A stretch of 64,000 bases of DNA from Humibacillus xanthopallidus. GTDB taxonomy: Bacteria; Actinomycetota; Actinomycetes; Actinomycetales; Dermatophilaceae. Shown here piece after piece: positions 20,229 to 28,184 of the stretch (its first letter is position 1; every line of letters starts with the position of its first letter). The DNA lies in contig NZ_VFQF01000003.1 in NCBI RefSeq assembly GCF_006717145.1, positions 1,054,001 through 1,118,000 on the forward strand. The letters run 5' to 3'. The translations under genes and the position numbers were made by a program. The notes under the pieces are model-generated. The model ran no database searches and was not told the origin of the DNA. It saw only the letters and a list, made by a program, of their open reading frames with translations.

Positions 20229-20637
20229 TTTTCCTCCAACGAGGCGGGAATGCAGACATTCCTATCGTTTGTCTCGACCATCCCGGTCGCTGGAGTCGTG
20301 CGGTGGCGCAAAGAGAGGGAAACCGCGCAATTCCGTCCGACGGGTCGGGCCGATATGGAGGAACGCGGCGAATTACGCTGCCCCCCAGGGCGATCGACCG
20401 GTCGCCGTTCCTCCGTTGATCCCCGAGGGCCGTTGCCCCCGCGCGGTCACATCGAGAGTATGACTTCGCTCGCACTCTTTTGCTGGAAATGCGTTTTCGG
20501 GCAGTGGATCTTTTTGTCGAGGAGCGCATTGACGGCGTTTCCGGAGAATGCCCTTTTCCCCTCATCGGCCATCATGTCGGCTCTATACGACGGTCGAGGC
20601 GGACGCGGCGTCTGGGCTCGAGCAGGGGGGCCCGGGA
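20229..20637 (-). promoter_or_regulatory. Long AT-richer structured upstream region of the giant secreted-protein gene
   Basis: This 409-base gap is less GC-rich than its surroundings. GGAATG-CAGA-CATTCC (20247-20262) is a perfect small hairpin just upstream of the GGAGG ribosome site. GGAGGAACG (20357-20365) and CGTTCCTCC (20406-20414) form a larger inverted repeat. Read on the minus strand, the segment around 20414-20340 has GGAGGAACGG, then CGTTCCTCC, then CCGACCCGTC, loosely reminiscent of actinobacterial ydaO (c-di-AMP) leaders; the match is partial and I do not claim it. No convincing promoter was found. Confidence 0.35.
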
Positions 20638-21435
20638 CTACCACGTGACCGACACGGTGTCGGTCCACCAGCGCTCGAGCTCGTCGCGCGGCTCGCCGCC
20701 GCGGCTCCACAGGCGCAGGAGCACCTCGACCGGCTCGCCGGTCAGCACGGCGTCGTGCGCGGGCACGTGGGCGCCGGCCTCGAGCTCGAGGCGCATCACG
20801 CTGGGGGCGCGGTCGGCGGCGACGTCGAGCAGCCACGCGCGGGTCGTCGACATCGGTGCCACGAGCACTCGCAGCGGCTCGTGCCGCACTCCCTGGCGCG
20901 AGCGGGGGACGAAGCCGGTCAGCAGCTCGTCGATGCCGTCGAGCGCGATGGCCGGGCGGATCCACGTCTCGTCGGCACGCGGCGCGCGACCCAGCCGGGC
21001 CGAGAGCGCGTCGACCGCATGGATCGTCGTCTCGTGGCACTGCCGGCGCGTCCAGAAGACCCGCGGTGGCGGCGCGTCCTTGAGGAAGACCAGCGCGTCG
21101 AGGTCGTCGGGCGCGTCGACGACGGACTGGAGGAGGTCGGTCGCGCCCTCGTCGAACCAGCCGAGCAGGTCGGGCGAGGCCAGCCCGTCGCGCGCAATGG
21201 CCTCGGGGTCGGCGTCCGGGGCGCCGCGCAGGTGGCTCGCCGCCCACCGGTGCACCATCCCCTGATGGGCCACGAGGTCACGAACCGTCCAGCCGGGGCA
21301 GGTCGGCACGGCGGCGTCCAGCCCCGCTGCTGCCGCGTTGGCGCGCAGCACCGTCGCTGCCGCGCCCAGGGCGTCGCCGAGGTCCTCGAGCGACGGCACG
21401 AGCAGGGGTATGCCGTCCGGTGGTCCCTCGTGCAC
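20638..21435 (-). CDS. Maleylpyruvate isomerase-family mycothiol-dependent protein
   Basis: A 265-residue protein of the DinB-like four-helix family seen in actinobacterial mycothiol-dependent enzymes (TIGR03083 type). The N-terminal half has the family pattern VPTCPGWTVRDLVAHQGMVHRWAASHL, with a metal-binding His. A second His occurs in RQCHETTIHAVDALSARLG. The C-terminal half is the smaller SCP-2-like domain. GTG 21435 follows AGGAGG by about 5 bases, which decides the start; the frame remains open far upstream as antisense to the proline genes. The substrate is unknown. It is divergent from the proline dehydrogenase gene. Confidence 0.82.
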   Translation of the reverse strand: MHEGPPDGIPLLVPSLEDLGDALGAAATVLRANAAAAGLDAAVPTCPGWTVRDLVAHQGMVHRWAASHLRGAPDADPEAIARDGLASPDLLGWFDEGATDLLQSVVDAPDDLDALVFLKDAPPPRVFWTRRQCHETTIHAVDALSARLGRAPRADETWIRPAIALDGIDELLTGFVPRSRQGVRHEPLRVLVAPMSTTRAWLLDVAADRAPSVMRLELEAGAHVPAHDAVLTGEPVEVLLRLWSRGGEPRDELERWWTDTVSVTW

Positions 21436-21555
21436 ACGCCCTCCTGCCGCTCGTCGTCGTCGCCACCGAGTCTGCCGCACGGAGGGGACGGAGCACGGGG
21501 GTCTCAGCGGTAGATTTGCGAGGACCCCGCACCCGAGCCCGACCGGAGGCCACCC

Positions 21556-22506
21556 GTGGACGCCAGCGACCTGCTGCGCAACTCTCTCCTGCAGCTGTCC
21601 AAGCAGGAGAAGATCCGAGACGTCATCGAGAAGGCCCCGGTGTCGCGCTCGGTGGTGCGCCGTTTCGTGCCCGGCGTCGACAAGGCCGACGTCGTCGGAG
21701 CGGCCACCGAGATCTCCGCCTCGGGGCGCATGTCGACGATCGACTACCTCGGCGAGGACACGACCGACCTCGCGCAGGCACAGCACACCCGCGACGCCTA
21801 CGTGTCGCTGCTCACCGCCCTCAAGGACCAGGGGCTCACGCAGGGCGGGGCGGTGGAGGTGTCGCTCAAGCTGAGCGCCCTCGGCCAGGCGCTGCCGGGT
21901 GACGGCAACACGATCGCCCTCGACCATGCCCGCGAGATCTGCGATGTGGCCCGCGAGGCCGGCACGACGGTGACCCTCGACATGGAGGACCACACGACGA
22001 CCGACCTCACGCTCGACGCGCTGCGCGAGCTGCGGGCCGACTTCCCGACCGTCGGGGCCGTGCTCCAGTCCTACCTCTACCGCACCGAGGCCGACTGCCG
22101 TGACCTCGCCTACGAGGGGTCGCGCGTACGCCTGTGCAAGGGCGCCTACAAGGAGCCCGAGTCGGTCGCCTTCCAGTCCGGCGCGGACGTCGACAAGTCC
22201 TACGTGCGCTGCCTCAAGATCCTCATGCAGGGCAAGGGCTACCCCATGGTGGCCTCGCACGACCCGCGCCTCATCGAGATCGCCGGCGCGCTCGCGGGCC
22301 AGGCCGGGCGCGACCCGCGCTCGTTCGAGTACCAGATGCTCTACGGCATCCGGCCCGAGGAGCAGAAGCGCATCGCCGACCGCGGCGACCAGATGCGCGT
22401 CTACATCCCCTACGGCGAGGAGTGGTACGGCTACCTCATGCGCCGCATGGCGGAGAAGCCGGCCAACGTCGCGTTCTTCCTGCGCGGCGTGGCGTCGAAG
22501 AGCTGA
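21556..22506 (+). CDS. Proline dehydrogenase, monofunctional
   Basis: A 316-residue FAD-dependent TIM-barrel enzyme oxidising proline to pyrroline-5-carboxylate. Visible family segments are VSLKLSALGQALPGDGN, VTLDMEDHTTTDLTL, LQSYLYRTEADC, VRLCKGAYKEP (the RLCKGAY flavin segment), VASHDPRLIE, FEYQMLYGIR and VYIPYGEEWYGYLMRRMAE. It lacks the aldehyde dehydrogenase half of bifunctional PutA, as usual in Gram-positive bacteria. GTG 21556 is the start; a TAGATT -10-like element lies at 21511-21516. proC follows 12 bases later, so degradation and synthesis steps around pyrroline-5-carboxylate are encoded side by side. Confidence 0.93.
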   Translation: MDASDLLRNSLLQLSKQEKIRDVIEKAPVSRSVVRRFVPGVDKADVVGAATEISASGRMSTIDYLGEDTTDLAQAQHTRDAYVSLLTALKDQGLTQGGAVEVSLKLSALGQALPGDGNTIALDHAREICDVAREAGTTVTLDMEDHTTTDLTLDALRELRADFPTVGAVLQSYLYRTEADCRDLAYEGSRVRLCKGAYKEPESVAFQSGADVDKSYVRCLKILMQGKGYPMVASHDPRLIEIAGALAGQAGRDPRSFEYQMLYGIRPEEQKRIADRGDQMRVYIPYGEEWYGYLMRRMAEKPANVAFFLRGVASKS

Positions 22507-22518
22507 CCGGGGGCCACG

Positions 22519-23325
22519 ATGTCGACGACCGCCATCTTCGGCGCCGGGGTGATGGGCGAGACCCTCGTCTCCGGCCTCATCCGCTCCGGGCGTGAGCCGG
22601 GCGACCTCATCGTCACCGGACGCACCCCCGACAAGGTCAACGCCCTCGCCGAACGCTACGGCGTGCGCGCCCTGTCCAACGCCGAGGCGGCCGAGCTCGC
22701 CGACACCCTCGTGCTCTGCGTCAAGCCACAGGACATGACGGGCCTGCTCGACGAGCTGCGTGACCACGTCGCCCCGGGCAACACCGTCGTCTCGCTGGCC
22801 GCGGGGATCACGACCGAGCTGCTCGAGTCGCGCCTGCCGGAGGGCACCTCGGTCGTGCGGGTCATGCCCAACACGCCTGCGCTCGTCGACCAGGGCATGG
22901 CCGGCATCTCGCCGGGCCGGCACTGCACGGAGGAGCACCTCGCCGAGGCGGAGGCGCTGCTCAGCTCGTGCGGCAAGGTCGTGCGACTGGCCGAGAAGCA
23001 CCTCGATGCCGTCACGGCCATCTCCGGCAGCGGGCCCGCCTACATCTTCTACGTCGTCGAGGCGATGATCGAGGCCGGCGTCGTCCTCGGCCTGCCGCGC
23101 GCGACGTCGACCGAGCTCGTCGTGCAGACCCTCTACGGCGCAGCCACGATGCTCAAGGAGACGGGAGAGCACCCCACCGTGCTGCGCGAGCAGGTGAGCT
23201 CGCCCGGCGGCACGACCGTCGCCGCGCTGCGCCAGCTCGACGACCACAAGGTGCGCGCCGCCTTCGTCACCGCCATCGAGGCCGCCGCCGCCAGGTCGAA
23301 GCAGCTCGCCTCCGGCCAGGGGTGA
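22519..23325 (+). CDS. proC: Pyrroline-5-carboxylate reductase
   Basis: A 268-residue NAD(P)H-dependent reductase making proline from pyrroline-5-carboxylate. The dinucleotide fold is TTAIFGAGVMGETLVSGL at the N-terminus. The C-terminal family signature is AISGSGPAYIFYVVEAMIEAGVVLGLPR, followed by LREQVSSPGGTTVAALRQLDD. The length is normal. It lies 12 bases downstream of proline dehydrogenase and 5 bases before a GNAT gene, so all three are likely one transcript. In mycobacteria proC is also close to the Rv0500A-Rv0502 genes, which here lie 5 kb further on. Confidence 0.95.
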   Translation: MSTTAIFGAGVMGETLVSGLIRSGREPGDLIVTGRTPDKVNALAERYGVRALSNAEAAELADTLVLCVKPQDMTGLLDELRDHVAPGNTVVSLAAGITTELLESRLPEGTSVVRVMPNTPALVDQGMAGISPGRHCTEEHLAEAEALLSSCGKVVRLAEKHLDAVTAISGSGPAYIFYVVEAMIEAGVVLGLPRATSTELVVQTLYGAATMLKETGEHPTVLREQVSSPGGTTVAALRQLDDHKVRAAFVTAIEAAAARSKQLASGQG

Positions 23326-23330
23326 GCCCG

Positions 23331-23834
23331 ATGGGGGAGTCGCGTCCGAAGATGCACCTCCACGAGGTGCATCCCGACGACTGGCAGTCCTATCGCGACC
23401 TGCGTCTCGAGGGTTTGCTCGACGCTCCCGACGCCTTCTGGTTCACCTACGCCGACGAGGCGGCCTACGACGAGGCCGACTGGCGTGAGCACATCGAGGG
23501 TGCGTGGCTCGTTCAGGCCCGAGACGCGCAGGGCGTGCTCGGCAGCGCCGGGCTCGGACTGCACTGGGAGCCCGAGCGCGCCACCGTGGCAACGCTTTTC
23601 GGGATGTACGTCACGCCTCGTGCGCGTGGCCGCGGCGTTGGCGAGGCACTCGTCGCCGCGGTGCTCGAGGAGGCTCGGCGCCGGGGCAAGTCGGAGATCG
23701 TGCTCGAGGTGACGAGTGGCAACGCTGCCGCCAGGGCGCTCTACGAGCGCTGCGGCTTCGTCGCGACGGGTGCGAGGCACCCGCACCCGCGCAAGGACGA
23801 GCTCCACGAGATCGAGATGGTCCGCAGCCTCTGA
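23331..23834 (+). CDS. GNAT-family N-acetyltransferase
   Basis: A 167-residue acetyl-CoA-dependent transferase. The acetyl-CoA pyrophosphate loop is FGMYVTPRARGRGVGEALV near residue 95-110, followed by VTSGNAAARALYERCGFVATG. ATG 23331 is preceded by CAGGGG at about 8 bases; an in-frame GTG nine bases earlier overlaps the proC stop and is an alternative. The substrate is unknown. It resembles the next gene over most of its length (DWQSYRDLRLEGL against DWQDYRSVRLAAL), so the pair likely arose by duplication. Confidence 0.85.
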   Translation: MGESRPKMHLHEVHPDDWQSYRDLRLEGLLDAPDAFWFTYADEAAYDEADWREHIEGAWLVQARDAQGVLGSAGLGLHWEPERATVATLFGMYVTPRARGRGVGEALVAAVLEEARRRGKSEIVLEVTSGNAAARALYERCGFVATGARHPHPRKDELHEIEMVRSL

Positions 23835-23983
23835 CATCGGTGTAATCCGCCTGATGACAGGGGAATTCGACGTGGGGCGGTGCCTGCCGTCGCGGTGGGG
23901 CGGGTGCGGATCGCCGAACGTTCACCGATCGTCCGCGCTCCAGCGGGTGCGTCGGGACGGCCCGGCATGCGAAGGTTGACCCC

Positions 23984-24511
23984 ATGACCGACATCAGCGT
24001 GCGCACCCTCGGCGAGGACGACTGGCAGGACTACCGTTCGGTCCGGCTCGCAGCACTGCGTGAGTCGCCTGAGGCCTTCGTCGCGACCGTCGACGACGAG
24101 GAGTCCTTCGACGAGGACCTCTGGCGTGAGCGGATGCGGCGCTCCGCCCGTCTCGTCGCCGAGCGGTCGGGCCGCGCCGTCGGGGTCGTCAGTGTCGGCA
24201 AGGCCGAGTCCGACGAGGGCGACGCAGGCGAGCTCTTCGGGCTCTGGGTCCACCCCGAGGCACGCGGGTCAGGTGTCGCGACGCGCCTCGTCAAGAACGG
24301 CGCCTCCCTGGCGGCCGCCCGAGGGCAGTCGCACCTCGTCTACTGGGTCGGCACCGAGAACGGCCGCGCCGTGGCCTTCGCGAGCGGCATGGGCTTCCGG
24401 CCCACCGACTACCGCCGTCCCATGGGCGTCGTCAGCGAGGAGGACGGCGAGGAGGAGATCGCCATGGTCCTCGCGCTCGGCAGCGACCCCGGAGCAGCCC
24501 CCCGCCTCTGA
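23984..24511 (+). CDS. GNAT-family N-acetyltransferase, paralogue of the preceding gene
   Basis: A 175-residue protein with the acetyl-CoA loop LFGLWVHPEARGSGVATRLV and the later segment YWVGTENGRAVAFASGMGFRPT. N-terminal DDWQDYRSVRLAALRESPEAF parallels the previous gene. It is separated from it by 149 bases with no obvious terminator. The C-terminus is acidic (EEDGEEEIAMVL). Its stop is followed at once by a CGAAAGAGCAG inverted repeat. The substrate is unknown. Confidence 0.85.
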   Translation: MTDISVRTLGEDDWQDYRSVRLAALRESPEAFVATVDDEESFDEDLWRERMRRSARLVAERSGRAVGVVSVGKAESDEGDAGELFGLWVHPEARGSGVATRLVKNGASLAAARGQSHLVYWVGTENGRAVAFASGMGFRPTDYRRPMGVVSEEDGEEEIAMVLALGSDPGAAPRL

Positions 24512-24514
24512 CCC

Positions 24515-24613
24515 GATCGAAAGAGCAGTCCGTCTTCCGGCAGGGCAGGCCCCCTGTTGATTGGGTGGGGCCGCGCGGGCGCGCTCGAGGGCGACGAACT
24601 GCTCTTTCGATTG
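24515..24613. repeat. CGAAAGAGCAG inverted-repeat element, copy 1
   Basis: GATCGAAAGAGCAG (24515-24528) faces a 24-base arm at 24590-24613 that contains GAACTGCTCTTTCGATTG. The sequence between holds a GGGTGGGGCCGCGCGGGC-type core. A second copy with the same arm and core is at 43361-43438, 19 kb away. Both are intergenic; this one lies between convergent GNAT and RCK genes. Confidence 0.7.
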
Positions 24614-24628
24614 GGTGGGGCCGCTCCG

Positions 24629-25297
24629 TCAGGGGCGGGCGGCGAAACGCTCGATGAGCTCGGTCGGCCCACTGACGATGAGCATGTGGTGCGCCGAGAT
24701 CTTCGTCTGCGGCACGGCATACGTGAAGTCCTCGCCCGGCGCCTTGACGCCGACGATCGTGACGCCGTACTTCCTGCGCACCTGGCTCTGCTCGAGCGTG
24801 AAGCCGATCGTCTCGCTCGGCGGCCTGACCTTGACGATGGCGAAGCCGTCGTCGAACTCGATGTAGTCGAGCAGCTTGCCGTTGACGAGGTGCGCCACTC
24901 GTCGACCGGAGTCGGCCTCGGGCGAGATGACGTGGTGGACCCCGATGCGGTCGAGGATGCGCTTGTGCTCCGGCGAGAGGGCCTTGGCCCAGATCGACGG
25001 CACCCCGGCGTCGACGAGGTTGGCCGCGGCCAGCACCGAGGACTCGACCGAGCTGCCGATGCCGACGACGGCGATCTTCGGCTCCGCGCTCCTGATCATC
25101 TCGAGGGCGCTCGCCTGCGCCATGTCGGCGTGCACGACCTTGGCCACCTTGTTGACGAAGCTCTCGGCGAGCTGGTTGTTGCGCTCGACGGCGATGACCC
25201 GGTGACCGAGGCGGGTGAGCTCGAGCGCCACGGCCGAGCCGAACCGCCCCATCCCGATGACGATGACGTCATCGTCGAAGAGCCGGTTGCGTGCCAT
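24629..25297 (-). CDS. KtrA/TrkA-type RCK potassium-channel regulator
   Basis: A 222-residue cytosolic gating subunit. Residues 9-130 are the RCK N domain with dinucleotide motif VIVIGMGRFGSAVALEL and the acidic ribose-binding VIAVERN; residues 140-222 are the RCK C domain. Such proteins bind ATP/ADP or NAD(H) and open a KtrB/TrkH channel. No membrane partner gene is adjacent in this window, so the partner must be elsewhere. The size matches KtrA rather than double-domain TrkA. It is divergent from the AcuC-type gene, with 49 bases between them. Confidence 0.85.
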   Translation of the reverse strand: MARNRLFDDDVIVIGMGRFGSAVALELTRLGHRVIAVERNNQLAESFVNKVAKVVHADMAQASALEMIRSAEPKIAVVGIGSSVESSVLAAANLVDAGVPSIWAKALSPEHKRILDRIGVHHVISPEADSGRRVAHLVNGKLLDYIEFDDGFAIVKVRPPSETIGFTLEQSQVRRKYGVTIVGVKAPGEDFTYAVPQTKISAHHMLIVSGPTELIERFAARP

Positions 25298-25333
25298 GGG
25301 TCATAACCTCCGTCGTCTGCGGTGCGTCCGCGA

Positions 25334-25339
25334 TAGCGT
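25334..25339 (+). promoter_or_regulatory. -10 element of a leaderless promoter
   Basis: TAGCGT (25334-25339) is followed by 7 bases and then ATG 25347. This is the standard spacing for leaderless actinobacterial mRNAs, and no ribosome site is visible. Confidence 0.5.
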
Positions 25340-25346
25340 CTCAATC

Positions 25347-26543
25347 ATGCCAAGTCAGGCCAGGGTCGTCTGGGACACCGAGTTCACGAGGTACGACTTC
25401 GGCCCGATGCACCCTATGGCGCCCATCCGGCTCGATCTCACCGCCCGCCTGTGTGAGGCCCTCGGAGTGCTCGACGCGCCCGGGGTCGAGGTCGTCGGAG
25501 CCGAGGTGGCGAGCGACGAGGTCCTCGAGACGGTGCACAACGCGGACTACGTCGCGGCCGTCCGCGCGGCGTCGGTCGACCCGGGGAGCGCCGACCCGGC
25601 ATACGGCCTCGGCACGGAGGACGACCCGGCCTTCCTCGGCATGCACGACGCGAGCGCGCGCGTCGTCACGGGCACCCTCGAGAGCTGCCAGGCGGTGTGG
25701 ACGGGGGAGGCGGAGCACGCGGTCAACTTCTGCGGTGGCCTGCACCACGCCATGCCCGGGGCGGCCAGCGGCTTCTGCGTCTACAACGACGCGGCGGTCG
25801 GCATCCGGTGGCTGCTCGCCAACGGCGCGAAGCGGGTGGCGTACGTCGACCTCGACGTCCACCACGGTGACGGCGTCGAGCGCATCTTCTGGGACGACCC
25901 GCGGGTGCTGACGATCTCGGTGCACGAGAGCGGGCGCGCGCTCTTCCCCGGCACGGGGTGGCCGACCGACATCGGCGGACCCGACGCGGAGGGAGACGCG
26001 GTCAACGTGTCACTGCCGCCGGGCCTGCCCGACGCCGGCTGGCTGCGGGCCATCCACGCGACGGTGCCGGCGCTCGTGCGCTCCTTCAAGCCCGACGTGC
26101 TCGTCACCCAGCACGGCTGCGACACCCACGTCGAGGACCCGCTCGCCCACTTCGCCGTGTCGGTCGACGCCCAGCGCGCAGCGGCCGAGGCGATGCACCG
26201 GCTCGCCCACGACGTATGCGGCGGGCGCTGGGTCGCGCTCGGCGGCGGCGGCTACGAGGTCGTCGACGTCGTGCCGCGCACGTGGACCCACCTGACCGCC
26301 ATCGCCGCCCACGTACCCGTCAAGACCTCCGCCGACGTGCCGCAGGACTGGCGCGACCATGTCGAGCAGGTGACCGGGCGCCCCGGGCCGCGCCGGATGG
26401 GTGACCTCACGACCGAGGACGGTCCGCTCTGGTGGCGCTCCTGGGAGATGGGCTACGACCCGGCGAGCGAGATCGACCGCGCGATCATGGCGACCCGCAG
26501 CGCCGTCTTCCCCCTCCACGGCCTCGACGTCCACTTCGACTGA
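25347..26543 (+). CDS. AcuC-type histone deacetylase family protein
   Basis: A 398-residue zinc hydrolase of the arginase/deacetylase fold, which removes acetyl groups from protein lysines or small amides; AcuC of Bacillus deacetylates acetyl-CoA synthetase. Key segments are FCGGLHHAMPGAASGFCVYND (tandem His), VAYVDLDVHHGDGVERIF (Asp and His zinc ligands), VTQHGCDTHVEDPLAHF (second Asp) and VALGGGGYEVVDVVPRTW (substrate-gate Tyr region). ATG 25347 is supported by a leaderless-type -10. No acetyl-CoA synthetase or acuA gene is adjacent, so the target is unknown. Confidence 0.9.
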   Translation: MPSQARVVWDTEFTRYDFGPMHPMAPIRLDLTARLCEALGVLDAPGVEVVGAEVASDEVLETVHNADYVAAVRAASVDPGSADPAYGLGTEDDPAFLGMHDASARVVTGTLESCQAVWTGEAEHAVNFCGGLHHAMPGAASGFCVYNDAAVGIRWLLANGAKRVAYVDLDVHHGDGVERIFWDDPRVLTISVHESGRALFPGTGWPTDIGGPDAEGDAVNVSLPPGLPDAGWLRAIHATVPALVRSFKPDVLVTQHGCDTHVEDPLAHFAVSVDAQRAAAEAMHRLAHDVCGGRWVALGGGGYEVVDVVPRTWTHLTAIAAHVPVKTSADVPQDWRDHVEQVTGRPGPRRMGDLTTEDGPLWWRSWEMGYDPASEIDRAIMATRSAVFPLHGLDVHFD

Positions 26544-26691
26544 GTTCTCTGCGCTTCGCTTTGCTGCGCGCGTGCCGTGGCGCCCTCTTGACGTCGCCTT
26601 CCTCCGCTTCGCTCGCTCGTTCCTCGCTCGCTGCGCTTCGTCCAGGCGACGCCGGCGCCCCGGCCGGACCACGAGGTCCTGAGCAATCCGG
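26544..26691. other. Intergenic low-complexity CGCTTCGCT segment
   Basis: After the AcuC stop, 26548-26640 is dominated by CGCTTCGCT, CGCTCGTT and CGCTGCG variants, a low-complexity stretch able to form several weak hairpins. No coding frame or clear terminator is evident. Confidence 0.4.
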
Positions 26692-26721
26692 TTGGTCCAA
26701 CGGGTCCCGCGGACCTAGCAT
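26692..26721 (+). promoter_or_regulatory. Candidate promoter for the aspartyl-tRNA synthetase transcript
   Basis: TTGGTC (26692-26697) and TAGCAT (26716-26721) are 18 bases apart. Initiation would fall near 26728, only a few bases before ATG 26734 of the leader reading frame, leaving a leader of about 140 bases before the synthetase. Confidence 0.4.
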
Positions 26722-26733
26722 GTTCGCACGGCG

Positions 26734-26867
26734 ATGACGGGCCTGACGATCCTGAGCCGAGCACGACCAGAGGCCGACCGCGGTTTGCGGACGGCGAAGG
26801 TGTGGTGGCACAGCGACATTCCCCATCGCCCACACCTCCGGGGCACGACCCCACGGAGGTGAACGGA
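26734..26867 (+). promoter_or_regulatory. Leader with upstream ORF and ribosome-site-hiding hairpin
   Basis: ACCTCC (26834-26839) pairs with GGAGGT (26855-26860), and GGGG (26840-26843) pairs with CCCC (26849-26852), burying the ribosome site of the synthetase. An upstream stem GGTGTGG (26799-26805) with CCACACC (26830-26836) competes for three of the same bases, so the two stems are partly exclusive. A 42-codon frame starts at ATG 26734 and stops at TGA 26860-26862, inside the ribosome site and 5 bases before ATG 26868. Ribosomes on it would open the hairpin, so translational coupling or attenuation is inferred. Confidence 0.5.
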
Positions 26868-28184
26868 ATGCAACCCACCCAACCCACGACCCTTGCGCCG
26901 CGCGTGCTCGCTCGCGACCTCGCGAGCCTGCGAGCCGGCGAGCCGGCAACGCTCGCCGGCTGGATCCACCGACGCCGCGTCCTCGCGAGCGTGACCTTCC
27001 TCGTGCTGCGCGACCGCACGGGCCTCGCCCAGGTCGTCGTCAAGGACCCGGCGACGATCGAGCAGCTGCACGGGCTCCCGGAGGAGACCGTCGTCGAGGT
27101 GACCGGGACTGTCTCGACCAACGACTCCGCCCCGGGCGGCGCCGAGCTCATGGCGCCGACGATCACCGCGCTTACCGAGCCGGCCCTGGCGCCGCCGACG
27201 GAGCTCTGGCGCCCGACCTTCGGAGCCGGGCTCCCGACGCACCTGGACCACGCGGCGGTCACCCTGCGCCACCCTCGCCACCGGGCGGCGTGGCAGCTGG
27301 CGAGCGCGTCGATGGCCGGGTTCCGTTCTGCCCTCGGGGCGCTCGACTTCACGGAGATCGCGACGCCGAAGCTCGTCGGCACGGCCACGGAGTCCGGCGC
27401 CAACGTCTTCACCGTCGACTACTTCGGTGAGACCGCCTACCTCGCGCAGAGCCCGCAGCTCTACAAGCAGATGCTCGTCGGGGTCTTCGAGCGCGTCTTC
27501 GAGGTCGGTCCGGTCTTCCGCGCCGAGCCGCACGACACGGTGCGCCACCTCGCGCAGTACACCTCGCTCGACGCCGAGCTCGGCTTCATCCGCGACCACC
27601 GCGACGTGCTCGTCGTCCTGCGCGCCGCGATCGCCGGCATGGTCGACGCCATCCGCCGGTATGCCCCCGACGCCGCTGCGCTCCTGGGCGTCGAGCTGCC
27701 GGAGGTGCCCGCCGAGTTCCCCGTCATCCACTTCAGCGACGCCCTCGCCCGCGTCGGTGCGGACCCCGACGAGCCCGACCTCAGCCCCGCGCACGAGCGC
27801 GCGCTCAGCGAGTGGGCCAAGACGGCATACGGCTCGGACTTCCTTGCGGTGGAGGGCTACCCGATGGGCAAGCGGCCGTTCTACACGCACCCACAGCCGG
27901 GCGACGAGCGGTGGAGCAACAGCTTCGATCTGCTGTTCCGGGGGCTGGAGCTGACGACCGGAGGGCAGCGCCTGCACCGGCCGTCGGACTACACGGCGGC
28001 GCTCGAGCGCACCGGCACCGACCCGGCGCTGCTCGGCGGCTACCTCGACGCCTTCGCGCACGGCATGCCTCCGCATGGCGGCTTCGCGATCGGTCTGGAA
28101 AGGTGGGTCGCGCGGCTGACCCGCGCCGAGAACGTCCGCGAGGTGACGCTGTTCCCGAGGGACCTGCACCGCCTCACGCCCTAG
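26868..28184 (+). CDS. aspS: Aspartate--tRNA(Asp/Asn) ligase, archaeal type
   Basis: A 438-residue class IIb aminoacyl-tRNA synthetase attaching Asp to tRNA. Residues 25-130 are the OB-fold anticodon domain (TLAGWIHRRRVLASVTFLVLRDRTG). Motif 2 is FEVGPVFRAEPHDTVRHLAQYTSLDAE, and motif 3 is GGFAIGLERWVARL. Lack of the bacterial insertion domain makes it the compact archaeal type, which in bacteria is often non-discriminating and charges tRNA(Asn) for GatCAB; that is inference here. GGAGGTGA 7 bases before ATG 26868 sets the start. Its leader (26734-26867) looks regulatory. A second aspartyl-tRNA synthetase could exist elsewhere in the genome. Confidence 0.9.
   Translation: MQPTQPTTLAPRVLARDLASLRAGEPATLAGWIHRRRVLASVTFLVLRDRTGLAQVVVKDPATIEQLHGLPEETVVEVTGTVSTNDSAPGGAELMAPTITALTEPALAPPTELWRPTFGAGLPTHLDHAAVTLRHPRHRAAWQLASASMAGFRSALGALDFTEIATPKLVGTATESGANVFTVDYFGETAYLAQSPQLYKQMLVGVFERVFEVGPVFRAEPHDTVRHLAQYTSLDAELGFIRDHRDVLVVLRAAIAGMVDAIRRYAPDAAALLGVELPEVPAEFPVIHFSDALARVGADPDEPDLSPAHERALSEWAKTAYGSDFLAVEGYPMGKRPFYTHPQPGDERWSNSFDLLFRGLELTTGGQRLHRPSDYTAALERTGTDPALLGGYLDAFAHGMPPHGGFAIGLERWVARLTRAENVREVTLFPRDLHRLTP

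Noticed and set aside
20265-20345. c-di-GMP (GEMM) riboswitch in the leader of the giant secreted-protein gene
   Set aside because: The conserved GGGACGCAAAGCC and GAAA-receptor parts are not present; only a short CGACC-GGGAT-GGTCG hairpin resembles one element.
20447-20578. A 42-residue minus-strand frame (MMADEGKRAFSGNAV...) upstream of the giant secreted-protein gene
   Set aside because: No ribosome site, no recognised family, and it lies in an AT-richer upstream region that looks regulatory. A leader peptide cannot be excluded but is unsupported.
20638-23247. An 869-codon minus-strand frame running through the proline genes
   Set aside because: Only its last 265 codons form a recognisable protein with a ribosome site at GTG 21435. 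The rest is antisense to proline dehydrogenase and proC.
26720-26737. A five-codon leader peptide (ATG 26720 to TGA 26735-26737) as an independent gene
   Set aside because: It overlaps the candidate -10 element, so it is unlikely to be on the transcript; it is mentioned only as part of the aspS leader.
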